From Lachnospiraceae bacterium (GTDB taxonomy: Bacteria > Bacillota > Clostridia > Lachnospirales > Lachnospiraceae): a stretch of DNA of 64,000 bases. Made by a program: the position numbers and the translations under genes. Below, piece by piece: positions 17,840 through 26,732 of the stretch (its first letter is position 1; each line of letters opens with the position of its first letter). A model generated the notes under the pieces. That model searched no databases, was not told where the DNA came from, and was given only the letters and a program-made list of their open reading frames with translations. The stretch is taken from assembly GCA_017472605.1 (NCBI GenBank), contig JAFUPV010000006.1, positions 124,001 to 188,000 of the forward strand, in the 5' to 3' direction.

Positions 17840-20800
17840 TTGAAACGGATAAAGAAAAAGCTGCTTGCCATGCTTCTTACGGCTTCGCTGATACTGGTGA
17901 ATGGAGTTTCACCATGCCTGGCTGAAACAGCAGAAGGCCAAGAAGAAATCAAGGTGGAAGAAACAATAGCTGCGGTGACTGCAGAAGAAGTCGGTGTTGT
18001 GGAAACTACTGAAATGGCAGCTGGTTTGGCGGAAAACGGTCCAGGTGTGACTGCAGCGGTTTTGGAAGAAAACAGGACTGAGGAAGCAATTTCGGCTGTT
18101 ACGGAGGGAAACCCGGCAGCAACGACGGAAGCTGTAACAGAGGAAATCCAGACGGAAGTAACGACAGAAGCTGTTACTGCAGAAATTCCGGAAGAAGCAA
18201 CAGAAGCTGCATCAGAGGAAATTCAGGTGGAAGAAACGACAGAAGCTGCTGAAGAGAAAACCACTGCGAAGGAAACGACAGAAGTTACAGCAGAGGACCC
18301 CCCGGCGGAGGTGACGACAGAAGCAACTGCAGAAGAAACTCCGGCAGAGGAAACGACAGAAGCTGCTGAAGAGGAAACCACTGCGAAGGAAACGACAGAA
18401 GTTACAGCAGAGGACCCCCCGGCGGAGGTGACGACAGAAGCAACTGCAGAAGAAACTACGGCAGAGGAAACAACAGAAGCTGCTACAGTGGAAACTCAGG
18501 AAGAGGAAACAACGGAAGAAAACGTGGAAGAGTCCACAGAGGAATCGTTTGAGGAAACGTCAGAAGAAATGACAGAAGAGTCGATTCCTGAGGATGACAT
18601 CGAAGCAATTCTTTCTGGACCAATGCTTCTTGATCTTGGCGATGTTACATCAATTATGGAAATTACTTCCTGTAAGATCAGCGGCGATTCGGTTGTTATT
18701 GACGGCAAAATAAATACCAGATTTACAACCTGGAATAAAGAATTTTATCTGTTCGAAGAAGAGATGTATGAGAACGGGATCGACAGCGAAAGTGAACCGA
18801 TTGCAACAATTGATCAGAGTGAGACGTTCCGCTTTACAGTACCGCTGAACAATAACACAGCAGAAAACAGACTGTATTCGAAGTTTTTTGTCGGCGTCAA
18901 GTTCAGGAATGGCGATTACCATGCGTTAAGTAATGGAAGATTTATCACCAATCCGGAAGCGTTGGCAGCAAATCAGTCGGCTTTTCCGACGGCATACAGC
19001 AAAAAGGGACTGCATGCAGAAGCATATTGGGGTGCAGATATTGATGAACTTGGAATAAGTCATGTGACTGTAAATGTATTGGTTAATGATTTATTGGATG
19101 GAAGCGGTGTGCCATATGCATACAATGGAAATTCATATGAGTTTTCTGCAAGCTATCTTGAATATCTTGATACAACGCTTACTACGCTGCAGAAAAATAA
19201 TGTGGTTGTAACGGCTATTCTGCTGGTAAGACCCGGTGCAGGAAGTGACGATTTTTCCTTCCCGGGAATAAGTGAATCCGTTGGAAGTTATCATGGATGG
19301 AACGTTGTTACACAGGAAGGAATTGAATGTGTATCGGCTGTTCTGCATTTTCTTGGTGAACGATATGGTCGCAGCGATAATGCATACGGACATATTTCAA
19401 ACTGGATTGTCAGTAATGAAGTAAATGCAGATACATCCTGGAACTATACGGGCCATCAGCCAGTAGAAGAGTATGCGTTGATTTATGCAAATATGCTGAG
19501 AATTACCTATCAGGCAGTTAAGAGTAGTTGTGCGCATGCAAGAGTTTATATGCCGCTTGACATGTTCTGGAATAATTCAGCCAATTCGCAGCGGTATGAC
19601 GGCAAGAAAATGGTTGATCTGGTAAATCAATATATGAAAGCGGAAGGCGACATTTTCTGGGGAATCGCATTCCACCCATATGCGAATCCGCTGACAGAAG
19701 TGGAATGGTGGAATGATCATGCAGAGCAAAGTGAGACTGCTGGTTTTATTTCCATGAAAAATCTTTCTGTTTTGACAAATTATATGCAAAAAGCACAGCT
19801 TCGTGATCCGGATGGAAACGTTAAGAAAATTATTCTGTCTGAACAGGGATATACCTCTCATTCTGCCAGTCAGGGTAATGTAGAATGGAAGCAGGCTGCT
19901 GCGTATGCATATGCATATTATGTGACAGAGGCAAACCCATACATTCAGGCATTCATTGCAATGCGTCAGAAAGATGCTGCGCTTGAATATCAATATGGTC
20001 TTTATCAGGGTATGTGGTATGACAATACCAATAAAGACTTATTTACGTTTGCAAAAAAACCGGCATGGACTGTATGGAAATATATTGATACCGCCCATTC
20101 ATTCGACTATACAGATTCGTTAGCTTCATTGGTTGGCCTGTCTTCTTTCTCTGGCATCTATGGAACGGTAATGTCATCAAAAAACCGTACTGAGACAAAG
20201 GGAACTGGTGGATACGCAGATGCATTCAATGGGGCAAATGCGCTGGAACTAAATTGGACTCCGCAGTATCTTGTCAAAGATTTCAGCAGCAACGGTAATT
20301 CAGTTACTGTTGAGGCAGGAACAAACAGTCCTTACGCGTACACCGGTATTGTATGGAATGGAAAACTTGATTTCTCAGAAAAAAGTATTTTTGGCTTTCA
20401 ATTTGCCGGAACAGCAGGTGAAAATCAAAATCTGCGTGTAAGAATGCGTTTTACAAGTGGAAAGAGTGTATATGAAACGGAGATTCCTGTACAGAAAAAT
20501 GTGTCTCAGATATTGTACGCAGACCTTTCCGCATGGAATGGAAAATCAAATGTAACAGAGATTCAGATATGGGTGCAGCAAGATGGAACTGAGACATGGC
20601 AGAATGGATCATTTACAGTCTCAGATTTCTGCATGGCAACTGAAATTTCAAAGCAGGAGACCCCATCAATTCAAATTGTAGATGCAAGTGCTAAAAATGT
20701 TTCAGTCAGTGGGTTTGATGTATCTTGTAATGTATCTGGAACGGAAAAACCTGCCCGGGTTGATATTTGTGCATGGAATATCGTTTCCGGTGCCGAGTCA

Positions 20801-23203
20801 GCGGTGACTCAGACAGGCGTAATTACAGGAAATACAGCAACTGCCCATTTTTCGACCGCTTCATTTGGCGGAAAAACCGGAGCATATAAAGTAAAGATGA
20901 TTGCTTATACCAGTGAAGGAATTGCTTCAGAAGAATATTTACTGGATGTAACAATTAAAGGAATCACTGAAGCACTGGTGATTTCAAACATCTATGCAAC
21001 GGATATCAGCACATCAGGATTCACTTTAAAAGTGGAAGCATCAAGTGACCATGGAATGGCAGCTTCAAAAGTAGGGGTGTGGTCTACTCAGAATGGTCAG
21101 GATGATCTGGTATGGTATCCAATAACTTTTGCCAACGGTGTGGCAACTGTACATATTTCAACTGCAAATCATAAAAACAATGGCGGCGAATATGCATGTC
21201 ATGCATATGTAAAAGATAACGCTGGTGTTCAGAAGATTATTGCAATTTCCGCAACCGTACCATCCTCATTACCTGAGATTACTTCAGCAAGTGTGACTAA
21301 TGTATCTGCACTTGGCTATACGGTTACCTGTACGTTCCGCTGTCCCAACGGAATTTCTCATGTTGAAATGCCAACCTGGACGGAGAATGAGTGGCAGGAT
21401 GATCTGATCTGGCATCAGGCTGCTGTTTCAGGCAATACTGCGACGTTTTATGTAAAAACATCAGAACATAAAGAGGAAGCAGGTCATTACTTTACTCATA
21501 TTTATGTTCGTGATAAGGCGGGCAATTATGTCATTCGAAATGTCGAAGTAGACATTCCGGAAGATACAGAGAAGGAAAAGCTTGTACCGGAGATTACAAA
21601 CCTGAAAATTTCTGACGTAACGAGCAGCGGTTATCGGGTAACAGTAACAATCAAGTCTCCTGCAGGAATCTCGGAAGTGACGATGCCGACATGGACAAAG
21701 AAAAATGATCAGGATGATCTGATCTGGCATAAAGCGACAGTTACCGGAAACACGGCAACTTTCTATGTTAATGCTGCGGATCATAAAAATGAAAGCGGAA
21801 CTTATGTGACTCATGTATATGTCCGTGATATGCTGAGACAGCAGGCTTCAAAAGAAACCTCAATTACGGTTCCGGCTCCGCCTGCAGCACCGGAGAAGAA
21901 GCTGCAGATCAAGGGAATTTCCATTACCGAACTGACATCCAGCGGTTATCGGGTAACAGCGGAGATTGAAGCGCCAAACGGTGTCAAGGAAGTAACCATG
22001 CCGACCTGGACGGTGAAAAACGGTCAGGATGATCTGATCTGGCATAAAGCGACAGTCAGTGGAAATAAGGCAACCTTCTATGTACCGGTATCCTCTCATA
22101 AAAATGAAAAGGGAACCTATATCACCCATGTTTATCTCTATGATAAATCAGGTAAGCACGTTCTGGATGGAACAGAAATCCAGGTTCCAGCGTCTTCCGG
22201 AGGAGGAACCTCAGGCGGAAGTACAACGTCAGGAAAACTGCAGATTAAGAGCATTACCATTTCTGACCTGACTAGTAAGGGCTACCGTGTTACGGCTGAA
22301 ATCGAGGCGCCGAATGGTGTAAAAGAAGTAACGATGCCGACCTGGACGATAAAAAATGGTCAGGATGATCTGATCTGGCATCAGGCGACAGTCAGTGGAA
22401 ATAAGGCAACCTTCTATGTACCGGTATCCTCCCATAAAAATGAGACTGGCCGTTACATGACTCATGTTTATCTCTATGATAAAACCGGCAAATATGTTCT
22501 GGACGGAAAGGAAATTTCTGTACCAAATAAAGAAAGCGATTCTTCATCAGAAGAAAATGACAGTTCATCGGGTTCGGCAAGCGGAACGCTTCAGATTAAA
22601 AGTATAAAAATTTCGGAGCTGACATCCAAAGGCTATCGTGTAACTGCCGAACTGGAAGCTCCTGCCGGGGTGAAAGAGGTAACGATGCCGACCTGGACCG
22701 TAAAGAACGGTCAGGATGATTTAATCTGGCATAAAGCATCCATCAGCGGAAATAAAGCAACGTTCTATGTATCTGCTTCCAGCCATAAGAACGAGACCGG
22801 CACTTACACAACTCACGTTTATCTGTATGATAAGGCAGGAAAGCATGTAATTGACGGAACCAATGTCACCGTACCTTCAACGGGAGGATCTTCCTCGTCC
22901 AGCTCCGGTATCCCGACGATTAAGAGTGTGAAAGCGACAGAGGTTTCTTCCAATGGGTATCGTGTAACCGTTGAATTCAGCGCACCTGCAGGTGTAAAAC
23001 AGGTACAGATGCCTTCCTGGAGTGTGCGGAATGGTCAGGATGATCTGATCTGGCATGTCGCAAAGGTAAGCGGAAATACTGCAACCTTCTATGTTCCAGT
23101 GTCAAGTCATAAAGGAAATAAGGGAGAATATCTGACCCATGTTTATGTATATGACAAGACAGGAGCGTTTGCTTTGGAAGGAATTTCTGTAAATGTAAAA
23201 TAA
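17840..23203 (+). CDS. Large secreted DUF5722-like glycosidase-fold protein with GBS-Bsp-like repeats
   Basis: About 1787 residues. TTG 17840 follows GAGGGGG by nine bases and gives a basic N-terminus plus hydrophobic core, with likely signal cleavage after about residue 28 (PCLA). Residues 30-255 are a Glu/Thr/Ala-rich linker with two identical-looking 39-residue units. The next part (about 290-780) resembles DUF5722, with a TIM-barrel, clan-A-like look: SNEVNADTSW near residue 524 and LSEQGY near 666 could be the acid/base and nucleophile glutamates. A beta-sandwich-like stretch follows. From about 955 to the end are one degenerate and seven clear GBS-Bsp-like repeats around QDDLIWH, joined by Ser/Gly linkers. 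There is no LPxTG or choline-binding anchor, so it may be released or held through the repeats. Polysaccharide binding or cleavage is inferred. AT-rich codon use differs from its neighbours. Confidence 0.82.
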   Translation: MKRIKKKLLAMLLTASLILVNGVSPCLAETAEGQEEIKVEETIAAVTAEEVGVVETTEMAAGLAENGPGVTAAVLEENRTEEAISAVTEGNPAATTEAVTEEIQTEVTTEAVTAEIPEEATEAASEEIQVEETTEAAEEKTTAKETTEVTAEDPPAEVTTEATAEETPAEETTEAAEEETTAKETTEVTAEDPPAEVTTEATAEETTAEETTEAATVETQEEETTEENVEESTEESFEETSEEMTEESIPEDDIEAILSGPMLLDLGDVTSIMEITSCKISGDSVVIDGKINTRFTTWNKEFYLFEEEMYENGIDSESEPIATIDQSETFRFTVPLNNNTAENRLYSKFFVGVKFRNGDYHALSNGRFITNPEALAANQSAFPTAYSKKGLHAEAYWGADIDELGISHVTVNVLVNDLLDGSGVPYAYNGNSYEFSASYLEYLDTTLTTLQKNNVVVTAILLVRPGAGSDDFSFPGISESVGSYHGWNVVTQEGIECVSAVLHFLGERYGRSDNAYGHISNWIVSNEVNADTSWNYTGHQPVEEYALIYANMLRITYQAVKSSCAHARVYMPLDMFWNNSANSQRYDGKKMVDLVNQYMKAEGDIFWGIAFHPYANPLTEVEWWNDHAEQSETAGFISMKNLSVLTNYMQKAQLRDPDGNVKKIILSEQGYTSHSASQGNVEWKQAAAYAYAYYVTEANPYIQAFIAMRQKDAALEYQYGLYQGMWYDNTNKDLFTFAKKPAWTVWKYIDTAHSFDYTDSLASLVGLSSFSGIYGTVMSSKNRTETKGTGGYADAFNGANALELNWTPQYLVKDFSSNGNSVTVEAGTNSPYAYTGIVWNGKLDFSEKSIFGFQFAGTAGENQNLRVRMRFTSGKSVYETEIPVQKNVSQILYADLSAWNGKSNVTEIQIWVQQDGTETWQNGSFTVSDFCMATEISKQETPSIQIVDASAKNVSVSGFDVSCNVSGTEKPARVDICAWNIVSGAESAVTQTGVITGNTATAHFSTASFGGKTGAYKVKMIAYTSEGIASEEYLLDVTIKGITEALVISNIYATDISTSGFTLKVEASSDHGMAASKVGVWSTQNGQDDLVWYPITFANGVATVHISTANHKNNGGEYACHAYVKDNAGVQKIIAISATVPSSLPEITSASVTNVSALGYTVTCTFRCPNGISHVEMPTWTENEWQDDLIWHQAAVSGNTATFYVKTSEHKEEAGHYFTHIYVRDKAGNYVIRNVEVDIPEDTEKEKLVPEITNLKISDVTSSGYRVTVTIKSPAGISEVTMPTWTKKNDQDDLIWHKATVTGNTATFYVNAADHKNESGTYVTHVYVRDMLRQQASKETSITVPAPPAAPEKKLQIKGISITELTSSGYRVTAEIEAPNGVKEVTMPTWTVKNGQDDLIWHKATVSGNKATFYVPVSSHKNEKGTYITHVYLYDKSGKHVLDGTEIQVPASSGGGTSGGSTTSGKLQIKSITISDLTSKGYRVTAEIEAPNGVKEVTMPTWTIKNGQDDLIWHQATVSGNKATFYVPVSSHKNETGRYMTHVYLYDKTGKYVLDGKEISVPNKESDSSSEENDSSSGSASGTLQIKSIKISELTSKGYRVTAELEAPAGVKEVTMPTWTVKNGQDDLIWHKASISGNKATFYVSASSHKNETGTYTTHVYLYDKAGKHVIDGTNVTVPSTGGSSSSSSGIPTIKSVKATEVSSNGYRVTVEFSAPAGVKQVQMPSWSVRNGQDDLIWHVAKVSGNTATFYVPVSSHKGNKGEYLTHVYVYDKTGAFALEGISVNVK
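18241..18474 (+). repeat. Two tandem 117-bp units in the Glu/Thr-rich linker
   Basis: The unit starting agaagctgctgaagag at 18241 recurs at 18358, 117 bases (39 codons) later, with only a few base changes. A third, degenerate start follows at 18475. Shorter ACAGAAG-type periodicities surround it. The units encode Thr/Glu-rich linker and are prone to copy-number change. Confidence 0.9.
20940..23200 (+). repeat. Seven protein-level GBS-Bsp-like repeats
   Basis: The core codons for Q-D-D-L start at 21098, 21395, 21710, 22025, 22361, 22712 and 23036, so spacing is 297-351 bases; the variation comes from Ser/Gly/Thr linkers. Each repeat has MPTWT, GQDDLIWH, GNxATFYV, SSHKN and THVYxYD. Repeats 4 to 6 are nearly identical, which suggests recent duplication. 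An earlier divergent unit (about 20690-20950) lacks the QDDL core. Confidence 0.88.
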
Positions 23204-23221
23204 TTCTTACCAATGTGTTTT

Positions 23222-23261
23222 CAATCAGGCATCTGTCGTTAGTTCGATAGATGCCTGATTG
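23222..23261 (+). terminator. Stem-loop after the large secreted protein gene
   Basis: A perfect 13-base inverted repeat (CAATCAGGCATCT at 23222-23234 and its complement at 23249-23261) with a 14-base loop lies 18 bases after the stop. It lacks a downstream U tract, so it may stabilise the 3' end rather than terminate alone. Confidence 0.6.
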
Positions 23262-23301
23262 CACAGCAGATGAAAAAAAAGAAATATTCTTGAAAAAGCA
23301 G

Positions 23302-23330
23302 TTGACAACAAAATGGAAAAATGTTATACT
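23302..23330 (+). promoter_or_regulatory. SigA-type promoter of the rplU operon
   Basis: TTGACA at 23302-23307 and TATACT at 23325-23330 are 17 bases apart, close to consensus. About 86 bases of leader follow before rplU. Confidence 0.88.
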
Positions 23331-23335
23331 CAGTG

Positions 23336-23412
23336 AGTGTGCCGCACAATTAGGTTCAAGTTCTGCCCATCGGCAGGCACCAAAATTGGCGAGTAATGAT
23401 AATAGGAGGTGC
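23336..23412 (+). ncRNA. Probable ribosomal protein L21 leader
   Basis: The untranslated leader between the promoter and the rplU Shine-Dalgarno contains a short hairpin (CTGCC/GGCAG around 23363-23376) and spans the position of the L21 leader known from Firmicutes, where L21 is thought to bind its own mRNA. The identification rests mainly on position and length; a covariance-model match would decide. Confidence 0.5.
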
Positions 23413-23416
23413 TATG

Positions 23417-23725
23417 ATGTACGCAATTATTGCAACAGGTGGCAAGCAGTACAAGGTAGCCGAGGGCGATATCATTCGTGTTGAAAAGCTTGGAGTAGAA
23501 GCTGGAGCAACTTATAACTTTGAGCAGGTATTAGCTGTAAACAATGGTGAGTTAAAGATTGGAACTCCGACCGTTGAGGGAGCTACTGTAACTGCAACTG
23601 TAATCGGTGATGGCCGTGCGAAGAAGGTTATTGTATACAAGTACAAGAGAAAGACCGGCTATCATAAGAAGAATGGTCACAGACAGTCTTACACAGAGCT
23701 TAAGATTGAGAAGATCAACGCTTAA
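23417..23725 (+). CDS. rplU: 50S ribosomal protein L21
   Basis: Structural protein of the large ribosomal subunit that contacts 23S rRNA. It begins [14 protein letters not shown] and holds the basic C-terminal [16 protein letters not shown] segment typical of bacterial L21. 102 residues. Two adjacent ATGs follow AGGAGGT; the second, at 23417, has better spacing (six bases) and matches the family start. First gene of rplU-prp-rpmA, which is conserved across Firmicutes. Confidence 0.97.
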   Translation: MYAIIATGGKQYKVAEGDIIRVEKLGVEAGATYNFEQVLAVNNGELKIGTPTVEGATVTATVIGDGRAKKVIVYKYKRKTGYHKKNGHRQSYTELKIEKINA

Positions 23726-23731
23726 TTTCTT

Positions 23732-24058
23732 ATGATTCAGGTTACTGTTTTTCGCGATTCCAACCAGTCTTACCGTGGCTACACAGTAAGCGGACATGCC
23801 GGATATGAAGAAGCGGGCAAAGATATTATCTGTGCTTCCGTTTCCGTTCTGACTCAGAATACTGCCAATTCCATTGAGCGTTTCACAGATGATTCCATCT
23901 GCGGTGAAATGGGAGAAGACGGTTATTTGAAAGTAGAGTTTCCGGATGGGATCAGTGCGGAATCAAAACTGCTGTTGGATTCCATGGTTCTTGGACTTCA
24001 GGACATTGTGGAAGCTTATGGCAAACGATATTTAAAGATCCGATTTAAGGAGGTGTAG
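23732..24058 (+). CDS. prp: Ribosomal-processing cysteine protease Prp
   Basis: Cysteine protease (YsxB family) that removes the short N-terminal extension of ribosomal protein L27 in Firmicutes. The catalytic pair is visible: His 22 in SGHAGYE and Cys 34 in DIICASVSV. 108 residues, normal length. It lies between rplU and rpmA, and the L27 encoded three bases downstream carries the matching leader, so enzyme and substrate are translated from neighbouring genes. Confidence 0.95.
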   Translation: MIQVTVFRDSNQSYRGYTVSGHAGYEEAGKDIICASVSVLTQNTANSIERFTDDSICGEMGEDGYLKVEFPDGISAESKLLLDSMVLGLQDIVEAYGKRYLKIRFKEV

Positions 24059-24061
24059 GTT

Positions 24062-24346
24062 ATGTTCAAGTTAAATCTTCAGTTATTTGCACATAAAAAG
24101 GGTGTTGGTTCTACAAAGAACGGCCGTGATTCTGAGTCCAAGAGACTTGGTGCAAAGAGAGCAGACGGACAGTTCGTATTAGCTGGTAACATTCTTTACA
24201 GACAGCGTGGAACTCATATCCATCCGGGTGTAAACGTAGGTATCGGCGGAGACGATACTCTGTTTGCAAAGGTAGATGGTGTTGTTCGTTTCGAGAGAAA
24301 GGGCAGAGACAAGAAGCAGGTTTCTGTATATCCGAAAGCTGAATAA
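24062..24346 (+). CDS. rpmA: 50S ribosomal protein L27 with Prp-cleavable leader
   Basis: Ribosomal protein near the peptidyl transferase centre. It starts [14 protein letters not shown]: the first nine residues (to Phe 9) form the Firmicute-type extension removed by Prp before the mature AHKKG end reaches the active centre. The core [15 protein letters not shown] and [10 protein letters not shown] motifs are present. 94 residues. It is preceded by AAGGAGGTG overlapping the prp 3' end. Confidence 0.97.
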   Translation: MFKLNLQLFAHKKGVGSTKNGRDSESKRLGAKRADGQFVLAGNILYRQRGTHIHPGVNVGIGGDDTLFAKVDGVVRFERKGRDKKQVSVYPKAE

Positions 24347-24358
24347 TCAATGAAAGTG

Positions 24359-24391
24359 GGGCCGCTGCGATTTGCAACGGCCTTCTTTTTA
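24359..24391 (+). terminator. Terminator or attenuator between rpmA and obgE
   Basis: GGCCGCTGC (24360-24368) pairs with GCAACGGCC (24374-24382) with one mismatch; ttcttttt follows. It should reduce read-through from the ribosomal protein genes into obgE. Confidence 0.75.
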
Positions 24392-24472
24392 CGCGAGCAG
24401 CGAGTCGGGCGAGGGCGCTTGCGCACTCATCAGACGACTGTGTGCCGTTCTGAAACGAAAGTGAGGCATGAA

Positions 24473-25762
24473 ATGTTTATAGATAGCGCAAAGATATTTA
24501 TTAAGTCAGGTAAGGGCGGAGACGGCCATGTCAGCTTCCGCCGTGAACTGTTTGTAGCGGCCGGAGGTCCGGACGGCGGTGACGGAGGAAGAGGCGGAGA
24601 TATTATTTTTGAAGTCGATAAGGGACTCAATACGCTGAATGATTTCCGTCACATCCGGAAATACGTTGCAAAATCCGGTGAAGAAGGCGGAAAGAAACGC
24701 TGCCACGGTGCGGATGGTGAAGATCTGATCATTAAAGTACCGGAGGGAACGGTTGTCCGTGACGATGAGACCGGTAAAGTAATTACGGACATGTCCGGTG
24801 ACAATCTGCGTGAGGTCATCCTGAAAGGCGGAAAAGGCGGCATCGGAAACATGCATTTTGCAACTGCAACCATGCAGGTTCCTCAGTACGCAAAACCTGG
24901 ACAGCCAGGCATCGAACAGTGGGTTCGCCTGGAACTGAAGGTGATCGCAGACGTTGGACTGGTAGGATATCCAAATGTTGGTAAATCAACGATTCTTTCC
25001 ATGATCTCCAATGCAAAGCCGAAAATTGCGAACTACCACTTTACAACGATTGATCCGAACCTTGGAATCGTTGACCTGCCTGGCATCAGTGGATTCGCTG
25101 TTGCAGATATTCCAGGCATTATTGAAGGTGCGTCTGAGGGAGCGGGACTTGGTTTCCAGTTCTTAAAGCATATCGAACGAACCAAAGTTTTGATTCATGT
25201 AGTGGACGCTGCTTCTACGGAAGGAAGAGATCCCATTGAAGATATTGAGACCATCAATCAGGAGATTGAACGTTACAATCCGGAGGTGCTGAAACGTCCA
25301 TGGGTGATTGCTGCGAACAAAACGGATGCGATTTATCTGGAGGACGGAGAGGAAGATCCGGTGGAACGGATCCGCAAATTCTATGAACCGAAGGGAGTAA
25401 AGGTATACCGGATTTCTGCGGCAACCAATCAGGGACTGAAGGAAATGCTGTATGATGTCAGCAAGATTCTTGACACACTGGATCCGTCGCCTGTTGTATT
25501 CGAGAGAGAATACATTCCGCAGATTGATGCTGGAAGCACTCTCCCCTATACGGTTGAACACGAGGAGGAGAACGTATTCCGTGTAGAAGGGCCGAGAATT
25601 GAAAAAATGTTGGGCTATACCAATCTGGATTCTGAGAAAGGCTTTGCGTTCTTCCAGAGATTCCTGAAGGAAAGCGGAATCCTGAAGGATCTGGAGGATG
25701 CAGGTATTCAGGATGGCGATACGGTAAAAATGTATGGGCATCAGTTTGATTACTATAAATAA
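24473..25762 (+). CDS. obgE: GTPase ObgE/CgtA
   Basis: Essential ribosome-associated GTPase involved in 50S assembly and stress control. Residues 1-158 form the glycine-rich Obg fold (KSGKGGDGHVSFRRE, GGDGGRGGD). The G domain follows with GYPNVGKST (P-loop), DIPGIIEGA (G3) and ANKTD (G4). The C-terminal OCT domain typical of Gram-positive Obg ends the 429-residue protein. ATG 24473 begins MFIDSAKIF, the family start, with gtgagg upstream; an in-frame ATG at 24350 would run through the terminator. Confidence 0.96.
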   Translation: MFIDSAKIFIKSGKGGDGHVSFRRELFVAAGGPDGGDGGRGGDIIFEVDKGLNTLNDFRHIRKYVAKSGEEGGKKRCHGADGEDLIIKVPEGTVVRDDETGKVITDMSGDNLREVILKGGKGGIGNMHFATATMQVPQYAKPGQPGIEQWVRLELKVIADVGLVGYPNVGKSTILSMISNAKPKIANYHFTTIDPNLGIVDLPGISGFAVADIPGIIEGASEGAGLGFQFLKHIERTKVLIHVVDAASTEGRDPIEDIETINQEIERYNPEVLKRPWVIAANKTDAIYLEDGEEDPVERIRKFYEPKGVKVYRISAATNQGLKEMLYDVSKILDTLDPSPVVFEREYIPQIDAGSTLPYTVEHEEENVFRVEGPRIEKMLGYTNLDSEKGFAFFQRFLKESGILKDLEDAGIQDGDTVKMYGHQFDYYK

Positions 25763-25776
25763 AGGTGAGGAAGATT

Positions 25777-26070
25777 ATGACAAGTAAGCAGAGAGCATAT
25801 CTGAAGGGGCTTGCAATGGATATGAATGCAATTCTTCAGATTGGAAAATCCGGATTAACCCCGGATGTTACAAAGTCAGTGGATGAAGCATTGGAAGCCC
25901 GTGAACTGATAAAGATTCATGTGCTGAAGAACTGTCTGGATGACGGAACGGAGATTGCGCCTGTGCTCGCAGAGCGTACCCATGCACAGGTTGTACAGGT
26001 AATTGGAAAAATGATCGTACTGTACCGTCCTGCAAAACAGGAGAATAAGCGCAAGATCATTCTTCCGTAA
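25777..26070 (+). CDS. yhbY: YhbY-family RNA-binding protein (CRM domain)
   Basis: Small CRM-domain protein that associates with pre-50S particles. The RNA-binding signature GKSGLTPDVTKSVDEALEARELIKIHVLKN follows QRAYLKGLA (shown here in parts: GKSGLT, ELIKIHVLKN). 97 residues from ATG 25777, six bases after AGGTGAGG; a GTG at 25765 is inside the Shine-Dalgarno and unlikely. It sits between obgE and nadD, the usual Firmicute order. Confidence 0.93.
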   Translation: MTSKQRAYLKGLAMDMNAILQIGKSGLTPDVTKSVDEALEARELIKIHVLKNCLDDGTEIAPVLAERTHAQVVQVIGKMIVLYRPAKQENKRKIILP

Positions 26071-26081
26071 GGTGAGTGTTG

Positions 26082-26732
26082 ATGAGAAGAATTGGAATTC
26101 TGGGCGGAACCTTTGATCCGATCCATAATGGCCATCTGATGATGGCAAATGCAGCCCGTCAGGAAGCCGGGCTTGATGAAATCTGGTACATTCCGACCGG
26201 AACTCCCGCCTATAAACAGGGGATGCAGGCAGTCACAGAGAAGGAGCACAGAGGTCGGATGACAGAGCTGGCAGCCGCAGCCGATCCCTGGGGACGTTTT
26301 TCAAGAATCGAACTGGATCGGGAGGGAAATACCTATACTGCAGTTACTCTGAAGCTTCTGACACAGAAGTATCCGAATGATCAGTTTTATTATATCGTCG
26401 GGGCTGATTCGCTTGATTACATGGAACGCTGGTACTGCCCTCAGGAAATTTTCTCTCATGCAAAGATTCTGGCAGTTATGCGTGAAACACAAAGCAGAGC
26501 GCAGTCGGAACAGAAGATTCATGAACTGTCAGAGATGTTTGGAGCGAGAATCCGGCTTCTTTCCCATCCGCAGGTAGATGTATCATCAACGATGATCCGT
26601 CAAATGGTCCGGAAAGGGATGGATATAACCTCATATGTTCCAAAAGCAGTTGCAGATTATATCCGGGAAAATGGACTATACCAGGACGCAGGTTTAGAAA
26701 ACGCGAAAGAAAGCAGGGAACAGTCATTATGA
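26082..26732 (+). CDS. nadD: Nicotinate-nucleotide adenylyltransferase NadD
   Basis: Transfers AMP from ATP to nicotinate mononucleotide, giving deamido-NAD. The nucleotidyltransferase motif GGTFDPIHNGHL and the C-terminal SSTMIRQM (ISSTxxR type) are present; GADSLDYMERW matches the family. 216 residues from ATG 26082, five bases after GGTGAG. Its stop overlaps the yqeK ATG by four bases, and this nadD-yqeK-rsfS order is conserved in Firmicutes. Confidence 0.95.
   Translation: MRRIGILGGTFDPIHNGHLMMANAARQEAGLDEIWYIPTGTPAYKQGMQAVTEKEHRGRMTELAAAADPWGRFSRIELDREGNTYTAVTLKLLTQKYPNDQFYYIVGADSLDYMERWYCPQEIFSHAKILAVMRETQSRAQSEQKIHELSEMFGARIRLLSHPQVDVSSTMIRQMVRKGMDITSYVPKAVADYIRENGLYQDAGLENAKESREQSL

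Noticed and set aside
20940..23200. CRISPR-like array
   Set aside because: The repeats are about 300-350 bases apart, in frame and conserved at the protein level, so they are domain repeats.
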